Program-made: the position numbers and the translations under genes
In this document: positions 53,766 through 61,268 of the stretch, piece after piece
Numbering within the stretch: position 1 is the first letter of the stretch
How the letters are laid out: each line of letters begins with the position of its first letter
Assembly: GCA_964586765.1 (NCBI GenBank)
Contig: CAZPHN010000012.1
Location: 1-61,268, forward strand
Source: UBA3263 sp964586765
Lineage (GTDB): Bacteria; Bacteroidota; Bacteroidia; Bacteroidales; Muribaculaceae
Direction of reading: 5' to 3'
Length of the DNA stretch: 61,268 nt
Notes under the pieces: model-generated
Database searches by the model: none
What the model was told of the DNA's origin: nothing
What the model saw: only the letters and a program-made list of their open reading frames with translations

Positions 53766-56537
53766 TTAAATATTTTCAAAGTCGTCAGTTTCGATTTCGG
53801 GCTCTATTTCTGTAAATGTCCATGGGTTTGCACGATGGCTTACGCTGTAACATCCTGCCTGAAAATTTTTTGTTGACTTTTCTATTGTGGATGTTGCTGC
53901 TTTGTGTGTCGGCTCTCCTCGGGTTATAGTCCATTCCGCTCCGTTCGTGATGGTCTCGCCCATCGAATTCAGCGCGCGCACAATCTGGTTGGTCAGTTTG
54001 TCAGATGTCGCGGCATTTTTATTTACTGTTACGCATAATTCATTACGCGCGCGCGTGAATGCCACGTACAGTGCGTTGAGCTCATCAAGTCGCGACTCGT
54101 CAAGCAAAGCTTGATATTGGTCGCGGAAAAGCGTCATATTTATTCTTTTACCGGATTTGAGCGAGAAGAAGTCAGGGGTACGGCAATTCATGTTGAGCGT
54201 CTTGAAAACCTGAGCTGATTCATACCATCTGAAGGAATCCTCGCGGCAGGTGTTTTCAGGTAAGAGCGGCAGGTGGATGCACGGGAATTCCAGTCCTTTT
54301 GACTTATGGATGGTCATTACGCGGATTGCATCGACATTTCCGGAGAGACCTACGCCTGCTTTTACTCCTTTTGTATCCCAATAGTCAAGAAAATCATAAA
54401 TGTTAGGGTTAGCACTCTGGCAATAGTCAAGTACCATGTCCTGAAATGCACACAGATAGATTGCATCGGTTGTCCGCCATTCGCTTACGGGAAGAGTCTT
54501 AATCATTTCCTCTACAACCTCAAAAAGCGAAAGTCCGCGTGTGTCCGGTCTTGTATCCGTGGTAAGGAGCTGAGTGTGCTGATGAATTTCCTCCATGACT
54601 ATTTCAAGGGCTTCATCGGCAGATTTACCTTCTTCGCTCAGTTCTTTCAGGCGGCGGTCAATTTGCTTCATGTCTGCCTCCGACGTCTCATAGTCAGTTG
54701 ACTCCTGTGGGGATTGGTCCGATACCATCTCTCGGAGTTGGGAAATCAGATATCTTACAGCTGCAGACCGGCTGATGAGCAGGGCTTCATCGGAAAGTAT
54801 GTTTATGCCTTCAAGCGCACCTCCATTGGCTGTATGTGCAATCAGGAAATCAACAACTTTTTTACCATCCGCGTTGCCGCGAACCAGCACCGCTATGTCG
54901 CCGGCTTGGTAGCCGCCCTTCATGGGGTCAAGCTGACGGACAATGTCATCAAGCATTAGGTCCAACCCATCTTCCGTTTCTGTAGGAGTCGATATGCGGA
55001 GATAACCGGTAGAGTTTTCGGCTGCTTTCTGTTTTACGGTGGAATACACTCCTTGCTGACAGATTTGAGCACTCAGGTGGCTGAAAAGTTCATTATTGAA
55101 CTCCACAAGAGTTTCTGCGCTACGGAAATTGGTATTATGCGGCTGGAGATTGAGATGATGTTTGATTTTTTCATCAAGTTCTATTTCCGTGTCAAGAAGC
55201 TTGGGGTCAGAGTTACGGAACCGATAGATGCATTGTTTGACGTCACCGATAATCAGGTTGTCTTTGCCTTGACCGAGACTTTCGAGCAGCAACGGGCGCA
55301 GATTTTGCCACTGCATTCTTGACGTATCCTGAAATTCATCAATGAGGAAATGCTTGATCCGACGACCTATCCGCTCGTATATGAACGGCGACTCTGCGTC
55401 AGCAATAATGCGGTTCAGCAGGGTGTTCGTGTCGCTCAGCATAATGGTATTGGTCGAAATCTTGAGTTTTTCGGCAAAACGGAGAATTTCACTGAAAAGC
55501 CCGTATTTATGCATCTGACCTATTATTATGTCGATAGTGAAGTATTTGCATATATCCTGCATCATGTTTACCATCAGATTATATGCCTGAGTATCATCCT
55601 TGACAATAAAGGAGTCAATGCATGTCGGGTCAGAAAAGAAATCATCGTATGTGTCGGTTGACATGGGCCATCCGCCGTCACATATTTTCTTGACCATATT
55701 TGCCACGCGGCGATTAAGACTTTTTAGGTGGTTATCGCGGACTTCAGTGCATATTTCGACTATTTTTTTGCAATATTCGTCGCGTTTTGCTCTTAATTCC
55801 GCGTTAAGTGATGAAATTGCAGCTTTATCAACGGCAAAACTGTCAATATTCTTCTTGTTTGACTTATAATTTTCATCAGTCAGATTGCTGACAAAAGACA
55901 TCAGCGCATCGCGGCTCGGATTCTCCGGGTTGAGCAAGTCGAAATAGTTTGAGCCGGCGCGAAGTTCAGTGATATAACTGCGAATCCATTGCAATATAAG
56001 CTTTGATTCTTCTTTTGTTACCCGGACGGAACCCATCGCGGCACCGATTGTATCGTTTATAGCCTGTTCGGTGATGGTTGTGTCATCAAGTTCAAGGTCA
56101 TAGTTCCCGGAAAGGTCAGCTTCATAAGCAAATGAGCGCAATACCGTCTGAAAGAACGCATCAATGGTGTTAACGTGAAAATTTCCGTAGTCAAACAGAA
56201 TGTCATTCAGTGTCTGGGCAGCCGCACGCGCCAGAGTCTCCTTGTCGGTCCTGAATTCGAGAATAAGGGTGTCGCGATAATTGCTTTTAGCTTTTGGATT
56301 TGCGAGCAGGCGCAGCTCCTTGATTATGCGCTGCTTCATTTCCTCCGTAGCCTTATTGGTAAAGGTTATGGCAAGGATGTTTCGGTGGCGGTTGCGCGCA
56401 TTAGGATAAAAAAGCTCTTGCTTGCCCGTTTCCGGATTTTTTTCTCCTAAAGCCAGACGGATATAATTAAGCGCAAGCTGGAACGTCTTTCCGGAACCAG
56501 CCGATGCCTTCTGTACAATGAGGTGGTTGCCATTCAT
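53766..56537 (-). CDS. UvrD/AddA-like superfamily I helicase
   Basis: The 923-aa protein has Walker A KASAGSGKTFQLAL near the N-terminus, motif Ia ITFTNKATEEMKQRI, motif II LIDEFQDTSRMQWQNL, motif III-IV DVKQCIYRFRNSD and motif VI YVAFTRARNELCV. It resembles the AddA/RecB helicase subunit that works in double-strand break repair, but it ends without a PD-(D/E)XK nuclease domain. No addB-like partner is adjacent, though it overlaps a YciH/SUI1 gene. The nuclease may lie outside the window. Confidence 0.85.
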   Translation of the reverse strand: MNGNHLIVQKASAGSGKTFQLALNYIRLALGEKNPETGKQELFYPNARNRHRNILAITFTNKATEEMKQRIIKELRLLANPKAKSNYRDTLILEFRTDKETLARAAAQTLNDILFDYGNFHVNTIDAFFQTVLRSFAYEADLSGNYDLELDDTTITEQAINDTIGAAMGSVRVTKEESKLILQWIRSYITELRAGSNYFDLLNPENPSRDALMSFVSNLTDENYKSNKKNIDSFAVDKAAISSLNAELRAKRDEYCKKIVEICTEVRDNHLKSLNRRVANMVKKICDGGWPMSTDTYDDFFSDPTCIDSFIVKDDTQAYNLMVNMMQDICKYFTIDIIIGQMHKYGLFSEILRFAEKLKISTNTIMLSDTNTLLNRIIADAESPFIYERIGRRIKHFLIDEFQDTSRMQWQNLRPLLLESLGQGKDNLIIGDVKQCIYRFRNSDPKLLDTEIELDEKIKHHLNLQPHNTNFRSAETLVEFNNELFSHLSAQICQQGVYSTVKQKAAENSTGYLRISTPTETEDGLDLMLDDIVRQLDPMKGGYQAGDIAVLVRGNADGKKVVDFLIAHTANGGALEGINILSDEALLISRSAAVRYLISQLREMVSDQSPQESTDYETSEADMKQIDRRLKELSEEGKSADEALEIVMEEIHQHTQLLTTDTRPDTRGLSLFEVVEEMIKTLPVSEWRTTDAIYLCAFQDMVLDYCQSANPNIYDFLDYWDTKGVKAGVGLSGNVDAIRVMTIHKSKGLEFPCIHLPLLPENTCREDSFRWYESAQVFKTLNMNCRTPDFFSLKSGKRINMTLFRDQYQALLDESRLDELNALYVAFTRARNELCVTVNKNAATSDKLTNQIVRALNSMGETITNGAEWTITRGEPTHKAATSTIEKSTKNFQAGCYSVSHRANPWTFTEIEPEIETDDFENI

Positions 56538-56869
56538 AATTTATAACCAATTCCGCGAAGCAGTTCCTTGACTTTTTCGCGACGGTCTCCCTGAATGAGA
56601 ATTTCACCTCCGCGAGCCGAACCTCCCGTTCCGAGTTTGCTCTTAAGCGTAGAGGCGATGGCGGCTACCTCTTCGTGGGGTATGGTGAAGCCGCTGATTA
56701 TAGTGGCTTCCTTGCCGGCACGACCTTTACGCTCATAGCTGATTACAAGCTTGTCATGCTTCGGTTTGCTATCCTTGACGGCAGAGTTGTCAGGTGTAGT
56801 TTCACCTTCCGGTAGATTTCCTGAATCGAGAAGTGCGCCAAGCGCGCTTTGCCAGTCATTATTCGCCAT
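56534..56869 (-). CDS. YciH/SUI1 family translation factor
   Basis: The 111-aa protein starts at ATG 56869, within an alternative upstream extension that overlaps the previous gene. The SUI1 core is present: ERKGRAGKEATIISGFTI, then KLGTGGSARGGEILIQGD and REKVKELLRGIGYKL. Bacterial YciH relates to eukaryotic eIF1 and is thought to influence initiation fidelity. It overlaps the helicase gene by 4 bp (ATGA) and the upstream lipoprotein by 11 bp. Confidence 0.9.
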   Translation of the reverse strand: MANNDWQSALGALLDSGNLPEGETTPDNSAVKDSKPKHDKLVISYERKGRAGKEATIISGFTIPHEEVAAIASTLKSKLGTGGSARGGEILIQGDRREKVKELLRGIGYKL

Positions 56870-57356
56870 GGGTATGCTGATTTGGAATTGTGTCAATGGT
56901 TGAATCCTCGCCGTCATCGTTTATTGAATATACAACACCTTGCTCTCGTGCGCTGATAGGCTTGAGAAGCTGGTTAAGGAAACTGATGTAACGGTAATCA
57001 TCGGAATTCATCTCGCCGATATAGGCTAATGTCTGGTCTTGGTTGGTCAGCAAAGCCTGTTGCAGGCATTTCAGGGCAAAAGCGGTATATTCATCCGTAC
57101 GTTCGGAGTGTTCGCTCAGGCGAGCCACGGAGACCGCAAGCATACAGAGACGTTCAACCCGCATCGTGTCCAATCCCGCTTCGCGACCGCGGTTAATCAG
57201 ATTGTTGGTGAGTTCCTGAGCCGTTTCGTAACGTCCATGTTCAATAGCGGTTGCAATTTCTTCGGCTGTACGGTCGGGTGTATCGGTCGGTTTGCACGCC
57301 CAGCAAAGGGTTGCAATACCAAATATGAGTAAAAAAATCAATTTTGGATTAATCAT
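56859..57356 (-). CDS. Small lipoprotein, function unknown
   Basis: The 165-aa protein has a lipoprotein-like signal (MINPKLIFLLIFGIATLCWAC, lipobox near CWAC) and a helical, TPR-like mature part (AIEHGRYETAQELTNNLIN, FALKCLQQALLTNQ). It is the first gene of the helicase operon. A TAACTTTG lies only a few bases upstream of its ATG, so the transcript would have almost no leader. Confidence 0.65.
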   Translation of the reverse strand: MINPKLIFLLIFGIATLCWACKPTDTPDRTAEEIATAIEHGRYETAQELTNNLINRGREAGLDTMRVERLCMLAVSVARLSEHSERTDEYTAFALKCLQQALLTNQDQTLAYIGEMNSDDYRYISFLNQLLKPISAREQGVVYSINDDGEDSTIDTIPNQHTHGE

Positions 57357-57360
57357 ATGA

Positions 57361-57368
57361 CAAAGTTA
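57361..57368 (-). promoter_or_regulatory. -7 element of the lipoprotein-helicase operon
   Basis: TAACTTTG on the minus strand, ending 5 bp before ATG 57356. No good -33 was seen. Confidence 0.45.
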
Positions 57369-57427
57369 CGACTTTTATATGAAAAATCGAAAAATGAAGA
57401 ATAAAAAATTCTTTTGCCGTTAGCAAC

Positions 57428-57445
57428 GGCGCAGCGGAGTGCGCC
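57428..57445. repeat. GGCGCA/TGCGCC palindromic element, copy 1
   Basis: GGCGCAGCGGAGTGCGCC forms a 6-bp stem around six bases. It recurs with one base change at 59826-59843. A neighbouring GCCGTTAGCAACGGC (57416-57430) overlaps its edge. It lies between the LRR gene terminator and the lipoprotein promoter. Confidence 0.65.
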
Positions 57446-57499
57446 TCTCCCATCGGAAAGGCGGTTTCCACACCGCCGTAAGACGTTCCACCCAAGAAA

Positions 57500-57535
57500 A
57501 AAGTAGCAACGGAATGAGGTGTCCGCTGCTACTTT
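57500..57535 (-). terminator. Terminator of the LRR surface protein gene
   Basis: AAAGTAGCA (57500-57508) pairs with TGCTACTTT (57527-57535), extended inward by CGGA/TCCG. On the minus strand T-rich sequence follows the outer arm. Confidence 0.82.
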
Positions 57536-57556
57536 CGCTATGTGTGGATTAGATTA

Positions 57557-59407
57557 TTAGAGTGCCACTTTGAAAGTCTTGGAGGGTGTAGTCAGGATAT
57601 AAGCCTCGCCGGATTTCAGCGTCAACGAGCGGTCAAAGCCAGTATAAATGGTCTTGCCGGTGAGGTCATAGACGCTAACCGGCTCAACATCATCAAGTCC
57701 AATGATTGAAACGGTATCGCGATTAACCGAAATCCGCACCTGAGAGTCAACGACGACCGATTCGATTTCGACAGAGGAATCACTTACCAGAACCATGTTC
57801 AGGTTATTCTCGCCATGTAGCGGTTTGGTAGTAAACACGTTGTTGTCGAGTTTATCGATAATATCCTCGCCATTATAAGTCACGCTGTGAATTCTCCATC
57901 CATCTTCGGGCTGAAGCTCAACAATTGCTGACGTTCCTTCTTTATAAGTATGACGGATTGCATGAGTGTCCGCACCCTTGACAACCAACGTCGCATCAGC
58001 TTCCGGCGCAAACTCAATATTAAGCAAACCGTCCTCTAAAATGTCGTCAAAATATAATCTATGGTTCACCAGTCTATCTAAAACATCTTGGTCATTAAGA
58101 ATAATTGAAGCGACAACATTTCCATCATTAGGGAGAACAAAGAATTCAAAGACAGTGCTTGTAAATTCCGTTCCGCTAATTACTGCATTAAAACCATTTG
58201 GATAAACTTTGCCTTCCCCTGAAATTTCTACTTTCAAGTTACTTGGTAATCTTTCTATATTTGTAAAATACCTTGTCCAATCGCTATTATTATAAGCCGG
58301 TAGAGAACCTACTGGAACATACAAAGTTGCATTATTATCTTCGAATATAGGAAATGGATTATCCCAGTCCGTAACCAAAGAGGGGGGAGTTATTGAAAGG
58401 CATGTGACGCTTGTTAGATTGTAACAGGAGCAGAAAGCACTGCTTCTAATAATAGCCACTGATTTGGGGATGATAACACTTGTTAGGCTGTAACAACAGA
58501 AGAAAGCATATGGCTTAATTTCAGTTACTGACTCTGGGATTTCAATATTTGTTAGTCCGTAACAACAGGAAAAAGTACCATATGAGATTTCAGTGATAGA
58601 GGAAGGAATCGTTATACTTGTTAGACTATCACATCCACTGAAAGCATTTTCCCCAATTTCCGTAACTGAAGCAGGAATTTCAATACTTGTCAAGTTCCTG
58701 CAACCATCGAAAGCATTGTTTCGGATTGAGGTCACTGAGTTTGAAATGGTATATGTATCTATCTTTCCTCCCGGACACTGAATAAGCATAGTCTGGTCTC
58801 GATTAAATAACACACCGTCTTTAGAAGAATAATTTGGGTTATCTTCCTCAACATTAATTGCTAACAGATCATGGCAACACGTGAAAGCACCGTCGCCAAT
58901 GGATGTTACAGAGTTAGGAATTACAACACTTGTTATATCCGTAGCCCTGAAAGCCTCTACACCAATCGATGTCACAGTATTGGGGAATTCAATGCTCGAG
59001 AGTAGTGAGGTGTTACAGAAAGCGTAGTCTCCGATAGACACAACCGAGTTAGGAATTACGAAATTCTCGAGACTTATGCACCAAGAGAAAGCCGACTCAC
59101 CAATAGATGTGACTGAGTTAGGTATTATAACACTTTCTAAATCACAACAATTATAGAACGCATACTGTCCAATTTCAGTAAGAGTAAATTCCTTGTCCTC
59201 ATCCATTGGATGTTCCGGCAAAACAAGGTTTACCAAAACATTATCACCTGCACTATACCCCCCATCTTTGACCGTGCAGGTTTTTGCCGCCTCGTCGAGG
59301 ACCGTGTAGGTAATGGTTTGACCTTCGTAGGTGTAGGTAAAATCGCGAGCCACGGATGGCACGGTACCACAGAGTGCGAGTAGGAGTGGTAAAAGTTTTA
59401 ATCTCAT
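57557..59407 (-). CDS. BspA-like leucine-rich repeat surface protein
   Basis: The 616-aa protein starts at ATG 59407, which gives a clean signal peptide (MRLKLLPLLLALCGTVPSVA). The longer frame from 59491 runs into the end of structured RNA B and is rejected. The middle holds LRR_5 repeats of about 23 residues (SVTSIGESAFSWCISLENF, IPNSVVSIGDYAF), followed by beta-rich domains and a C-terminal sorting-like tail (VEPVSVYDLTGKTIY, SGEAYILTTPSKTFKVAL). LRR_5 proteins are surface adhesins in several oral and gut Bacteroidales. Structured RNA B lies directly upstream. Confidence 0.88.
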   Translation of the reverse strand: MRLKLLPLLLALCGTVPSVARDFTYTYEGQTITYTVLDEAAKTCTVKDGGYSAGDNVLVNLVLPEHPMDEDKEFTLTEIGQYAFYNCCDLESVIIPNSVTSIGESAFSWCISLENFVIPNSVVSIGDYAFCNTSLLSSIEFPNTVTSIGVEAFRATDITSVVIPNSVTSIGDGAFTCCHDLLAINVEEDNPNYSSKDGVLFNRDQTMLIQCPGGKIDTYTISNSVTSIRNNAFDGCRNLTSIEIPASVTEIGENAFSGCDSLTSITIPSSITEISYGTFSCCYGLTNIEIPESVTEIKPYAFFCCYSLTSVIIPKSVAIIRSSAFCSCYNLTSVTCLSITPPSLVTDWDNPFPIFEDNNATLYVPVGSLPAYNNSDWTRYFTNIERLPSNLKVEISGEGKVYPNGFNAVISGTEFTSTVFEFFVLPNDGNVVASIILNDQDVLDRLVNHRLYFDDILEDGLLNIEFAPEADATLVVKGADTHAIRHTYKEGTSAIVELQPEDGWRIHSVTYNGEDIIDKLDNNVFTTKPLHGENNLNMVLVSDSSVEIESVVVDSQVRISVNRDTVSIIGLDDVEPVSVYDLTGKTIYTGFDRSLTLKSGEAYILTTPSKTFKVAL

Positions 59408-59476
59408 ATATTTTATAGGGTTTTGTACCTTCTCGCCCTCTAAGTCGGTGATTATACATTGGTTTATTAGATGCGA

Positions 59477-59774
59477 AAACGTGAGGGACATACCTGCTGC
59501 TCACTCCCACTTACTGAGGCTCTCGCATTGCCCATCTCGGTTGGAACGAGCAACGTGCAGAACCTCACGCATATATGTATGTACAATTTGCGGGATGACA
59601 TTCATACATCATACCACAAATATAGATACATATTTACACATGACGTCTACCGTCGCCACATTCTTGACCGAGATTGAAATTTGCGAGATTTCAGTAAGAC
59701 AAGAATTAGCGTTGATATACGCTTTCAAAAATGTTATTGCCAATCATGCTGACCTCTGTCAGGCATCAATCAAC
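59477..59774 (-). ncRNA. Structured RNA, copy B (about 300 nt), homologue of copy A
   Basis: The RNA shares with copy A the blocks TCTCGCATTGCCC (59521-59533), a GTCTACCGT-type block, GAAATTTGCGAGATTTC (59676-59692) and ATACGCTTTCA. Helices: P1 GAGG-TCT-GCATTGC (59516-59531) with 59550-59566; P2 59660-59666 with 59700-59706; pseudoknot P3 59534-59541 with 59667-59674; a hairpin 59575-59581 with 59603-59609. P3 has a different sequence from copy A yet pairs fully. The 3' hairpin (59481-59485 with 59500-59504) is followed by GTTTTCG, a weaker terminator than in A. It lies 75 nt before the LRR gene ATG. Confidence 0.72.
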
Positions 59775-59778
59775 ACTG

Positions 59779-59808
59779 CAAATGTAAGGATTTTTATTGA
59801 AATGACAA
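59779..59808 (-). promoter_or_regulatory. Promoter of structured RNA B
   Basis: On the minus strand TTG (59808-59806), a 19-bp gap and TACATTTG (59786-59779). The position relative to the RNA matches the promoter of copy A. Confidence 0.65.
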
Positions 59809-59814
59809 GAAAAA

Positions 59815-59843
59815 GCATAAAAAACGGCGCAACGGAGTGCGCC
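59815..59843 (-). terminator. Terminator of the methyltransferase gene (palindromic element copy 2)
   Basis: GGCGCAACGGAGTGCGCC (59826-59843) forms a 6-bp stem; on the minus strand it is followed by GTTTTTTATGC. It is the same element as 57428-57445. The 59844-59909 remainder shows nothing else. Confidence 0.78.
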
Positions 59844-59909
59844 TTTCCGGAGTATCCTTGCCATCAACCTATGTGGGATTGGTCTTGGAATAGTCACGAA
59901 GACTCCAGC

Positions 59910-60980
59910 CTATTGCTCTTTTTGGGGGGTGAGGAAGAGGAAATGGCGTTTGGAGGGGGAGACGGTGGTGGCGAGGAGGCGGGTGGTTGACGATTCGCGG
60001 ACTTTGAGGCGTTTGCTTAGCTCGGCGGCGGTGATGGGGAGGTTTTTGACGGCGACGGAGGCTGAGATTTTTTCTTTGGCAAGACGTTTGATGTTTGAGG
60101 AACTGAAATCTTCAATGCGCTCAACCTTATATAGTTTGCCGGGGAAATCGGGATTCGGGTTTAGCCAGACGTGTGTGTCGGGATGAAGCTGAGTGCCGCT
60201 TAACGCGCCCCACGCCATTGCTTTCATGACCGTGGGCCACGGTTCGCCTATGATGTCGCCCGGTTTGACATTATCGGCAAACGACGTTACCGGGGAGAGT
60301 TCGCTGCGCATGAAGCGTAACGTGGGTTTTCCTGCGGTCTGCACAATGATTTCCGGTTCACCCGTGAATCCGTCGGTCACTTCCGCAACCAGTTCTTTAC
60401 ATTCTGCCGTGGTACCGAGTATGTGGAGCCTATGCGTTTCCGGCAGTTCGCGTAAAACCACGTTGATGTCAAGCATCGGCGACATTTTGATGATTACGTT
60501 CGGTGTAATCCGTTTGATTTCCGGAAGCAGTTCTACGACGTCAGGCTTACAGTCGTGGAGCGAAAAGAGCCGACGCCCGTTTTCGCCGCGGCGTGCCGGG
60601 TCGATAAATGCGTAATCGAATTGTTCGCCGCAATTCCTGAGCCAGTCCGAACAATCGGCGTTCACACCATATATATTATTAATGCCGAGCGCAGCCGCAT
60701 TCGGTCCGATTGCTGCGGCAACGATGGGGTCCATATCGATGGCTACAACCTTGGAGGCGCGCCGGGCAATATGGAAGGCGTCGATTCCGAGTCCGCAAGT
60801 TAGGTCGACCACACGCGCGCCTTCGGTGACCATAGCGGCATGAAGCTCGGCGAGTTCATCGCCGGTACATTGCTCCGCGCTGAGCGAGGTAGGGAAGCGG
60901 AAGTCCGGAAACGATAATGTCGCCGCGAGCTTTTTAGCGGCCCGGCGGCGACATTCCTGTTGTAGAAGTTGATCCAACAA
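59910..60980 (-). CDS. Class I SAM methyltransferase with THUMP-like domain
   Basis: The 356-aa protein has SAM motif I VVDLTCGLGIDAFHIA, then VVAIDMDPIVAAAI, the DPAR motif FDYAFIDPARRGENG and a C-terminal THUMP-like RNA-binding region. It is a conserved Bacteroidetes methyltransferase of unknown substrate, probably RNA. The start is uncertain: a TTG directly behind the prs stop is used because the first ATG would remove 49 conserved residues. It is coupled to prs on the same strand. Confidence 0.82.
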   Translation of the reverse strand: MLDQLLQQECRRRAAKKLAATLSFPDFRFPTSLSAEQCTGDELAELHAAMVTEGARVVDLTCGLGIDAFHIARRASKVVAIDMDPIVAAAIGPNAAALGINNIYGVNADCSDWLRNCGEQFDYAFIDPARRGENGRRLFSLHDCKPDVVELLPEIKRITPNVIIKMSPMLDINVVLRELPETHRLHILGTTAECKELVAEVTDGFTGEPEIIVQTAGKPTLRFMRSELSPVTSFADNVKPGDIIGEPWPTVMKAMAWGALSGTQLHPDTHVWLNPNPDFPGKLYKVERIEDFSSSNIKRLAKEKISASVAVKNLPITAAELSKRLKVRESSTTRLLATTVSPSKRHFLFLTPQKEQ

Positions 60981-61268
60981 TTACTTTATAAGGTACTGGC
61001 TGGAGATTGATTCGTTGTTGTGGACGCGACGGATGGTGTCGGCAAACAGGTGGGCAACGGTAAGGATGGTTGCCTTCTTACACTCCTTGGTAAACGGAAT
61101 GGAGTTGGTAAACATCATTTCGTTGAGTGCGCAAGCGTCGATGCGTTCTGAAGCGGGGTCGCTCATGATGGCGTGGCTGCAGAGCGCGCGTACACTCTTG
61201 GCTCCGTTTTCTTTCATCAGGTCGGCAGCCTTGGTGATGGTGCCGGCGGTGTCGACCATATCGTCGAT
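60981..61268 (-). CDS. prs: Ribose-phosphate pyrophosphokinase, C-terminal part (truncated by window end)
   Basis: The visible 95 residues read DDMVDTAGTITKAADLMKEN through CSHAIMSDPASERIDAC to the stop at 60981. DDMVDTAGT is the PRPP-binding loop of PRPP synthetase (EC 2.7.6.1). The 5' part lies beyond the window. It supplies PRPP for nucleotide, His and Trp synthesis. Confidence 0.95.
   Translation of the reverse strand: MDDMVDTAGTITKAADLMKENGAKSVRALCSHAIMSDPASERIDACALNEMMFTNSIPFTKECKKATILTVAHLFADTIRRVHNNESISSQYLIK

Noticed and set aside
59408..59491. N-terminal extension of the LRR protein
   Set aside because: It starts in the RNA 3' hairpin and precedes a clean signal peptide at 59407.
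59448..59990. 180-aa plus-strand ORF across structured RNA B
   Set aside because: It is antisense to the conserved RNA and to the 3' end of the methyltransferase gene; the sequence is low-complexity at its end, and copy A has no matching ORF.

Overview
The window reads as Bacteroidota, order Bacteroidales, most likely a gut Muribaculaceae-type genome. This rests on Bacteroidetes promoters (TTTG, about 20 bp, TAnnTTTG), TamL, BspA-like leucine-rich repeats, NVEALA and BF3164 family proteins, a fimbrillin-like surface protein, long NusB and a BioG-BioC fusion. The family-level placement is inference. No tRNA, rRNA, CRISPR array, transposase or integrase was seen.

Layout. 1-1034: 3' part of a fimbrillin-like surface protein. 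1152-9540: efp, then a tightly packed run nusB-yajC-ybbR-coaE-bioA-bioF-bioGC-bioD that joins housekeeping genes to most of biotin synthesis (bioB is not here). 9624-15708: an outer-membrane barrel, a TetR regulator, a membrane-spanning TPR/HTH regulator and a small secreted protein. 15729-17521: a transglutaminase lipoprotein broken by a one-base frameshift. 17524-22653: an accessory cassette made of a NVEALA peptide, a BF3164 beta-propeller lipoprotein, a thioredoxin-like/DUF1573 protein, an O-antigen-ligase-like membrane protein and a signal peptidase I, with the remnant of a second ligase copy at its left edge. 22663-27813 (minus): a four-helix/zinc-ribbon protein, a Na+ symporter, a HAD phosphatase and TamL.

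27907-33192 (minus): three secreted proteins (beta-helix, a 1199-aa dockerin protein, a possible cohesin-like partner). Upstream of them lies a self-contained structured RNA with its own promoter and terminator (33289-33648). 33654-48174 (minus): a sigma-54 two-component system and a MacAB/TolC-type ABC export operon whose FtsX-like permease pair is present in three tandem copies. The operon has a near-perfect sigma-54 promoter and an upstream palindrome, which suggests that the two-component system in the same block controls it.

48330-61268 (minus): a lipoprotein and prolyl oligopeptidase, a K+-dependent-type membrane pyrophosphatase, an AddA-like helicase with a YciH/SUI1 protein and a lipoprotein, a BspA-like LRR surface protein preceded by a second copy of the structured RNA (59477-59808), a THUMP-like methyltransferase and the 3' part of prs.

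The strongest candidate for something undescribed is the pair of about 300-nt structured RNAs. They share sequence blocks, a canonical promoter at the same end, and a pseudoknot helix in which five of eight base pairs differ by compensatory changes. The NVEALA cassette and the sigma-54/triplicated-permease exporter are the next most interesting.
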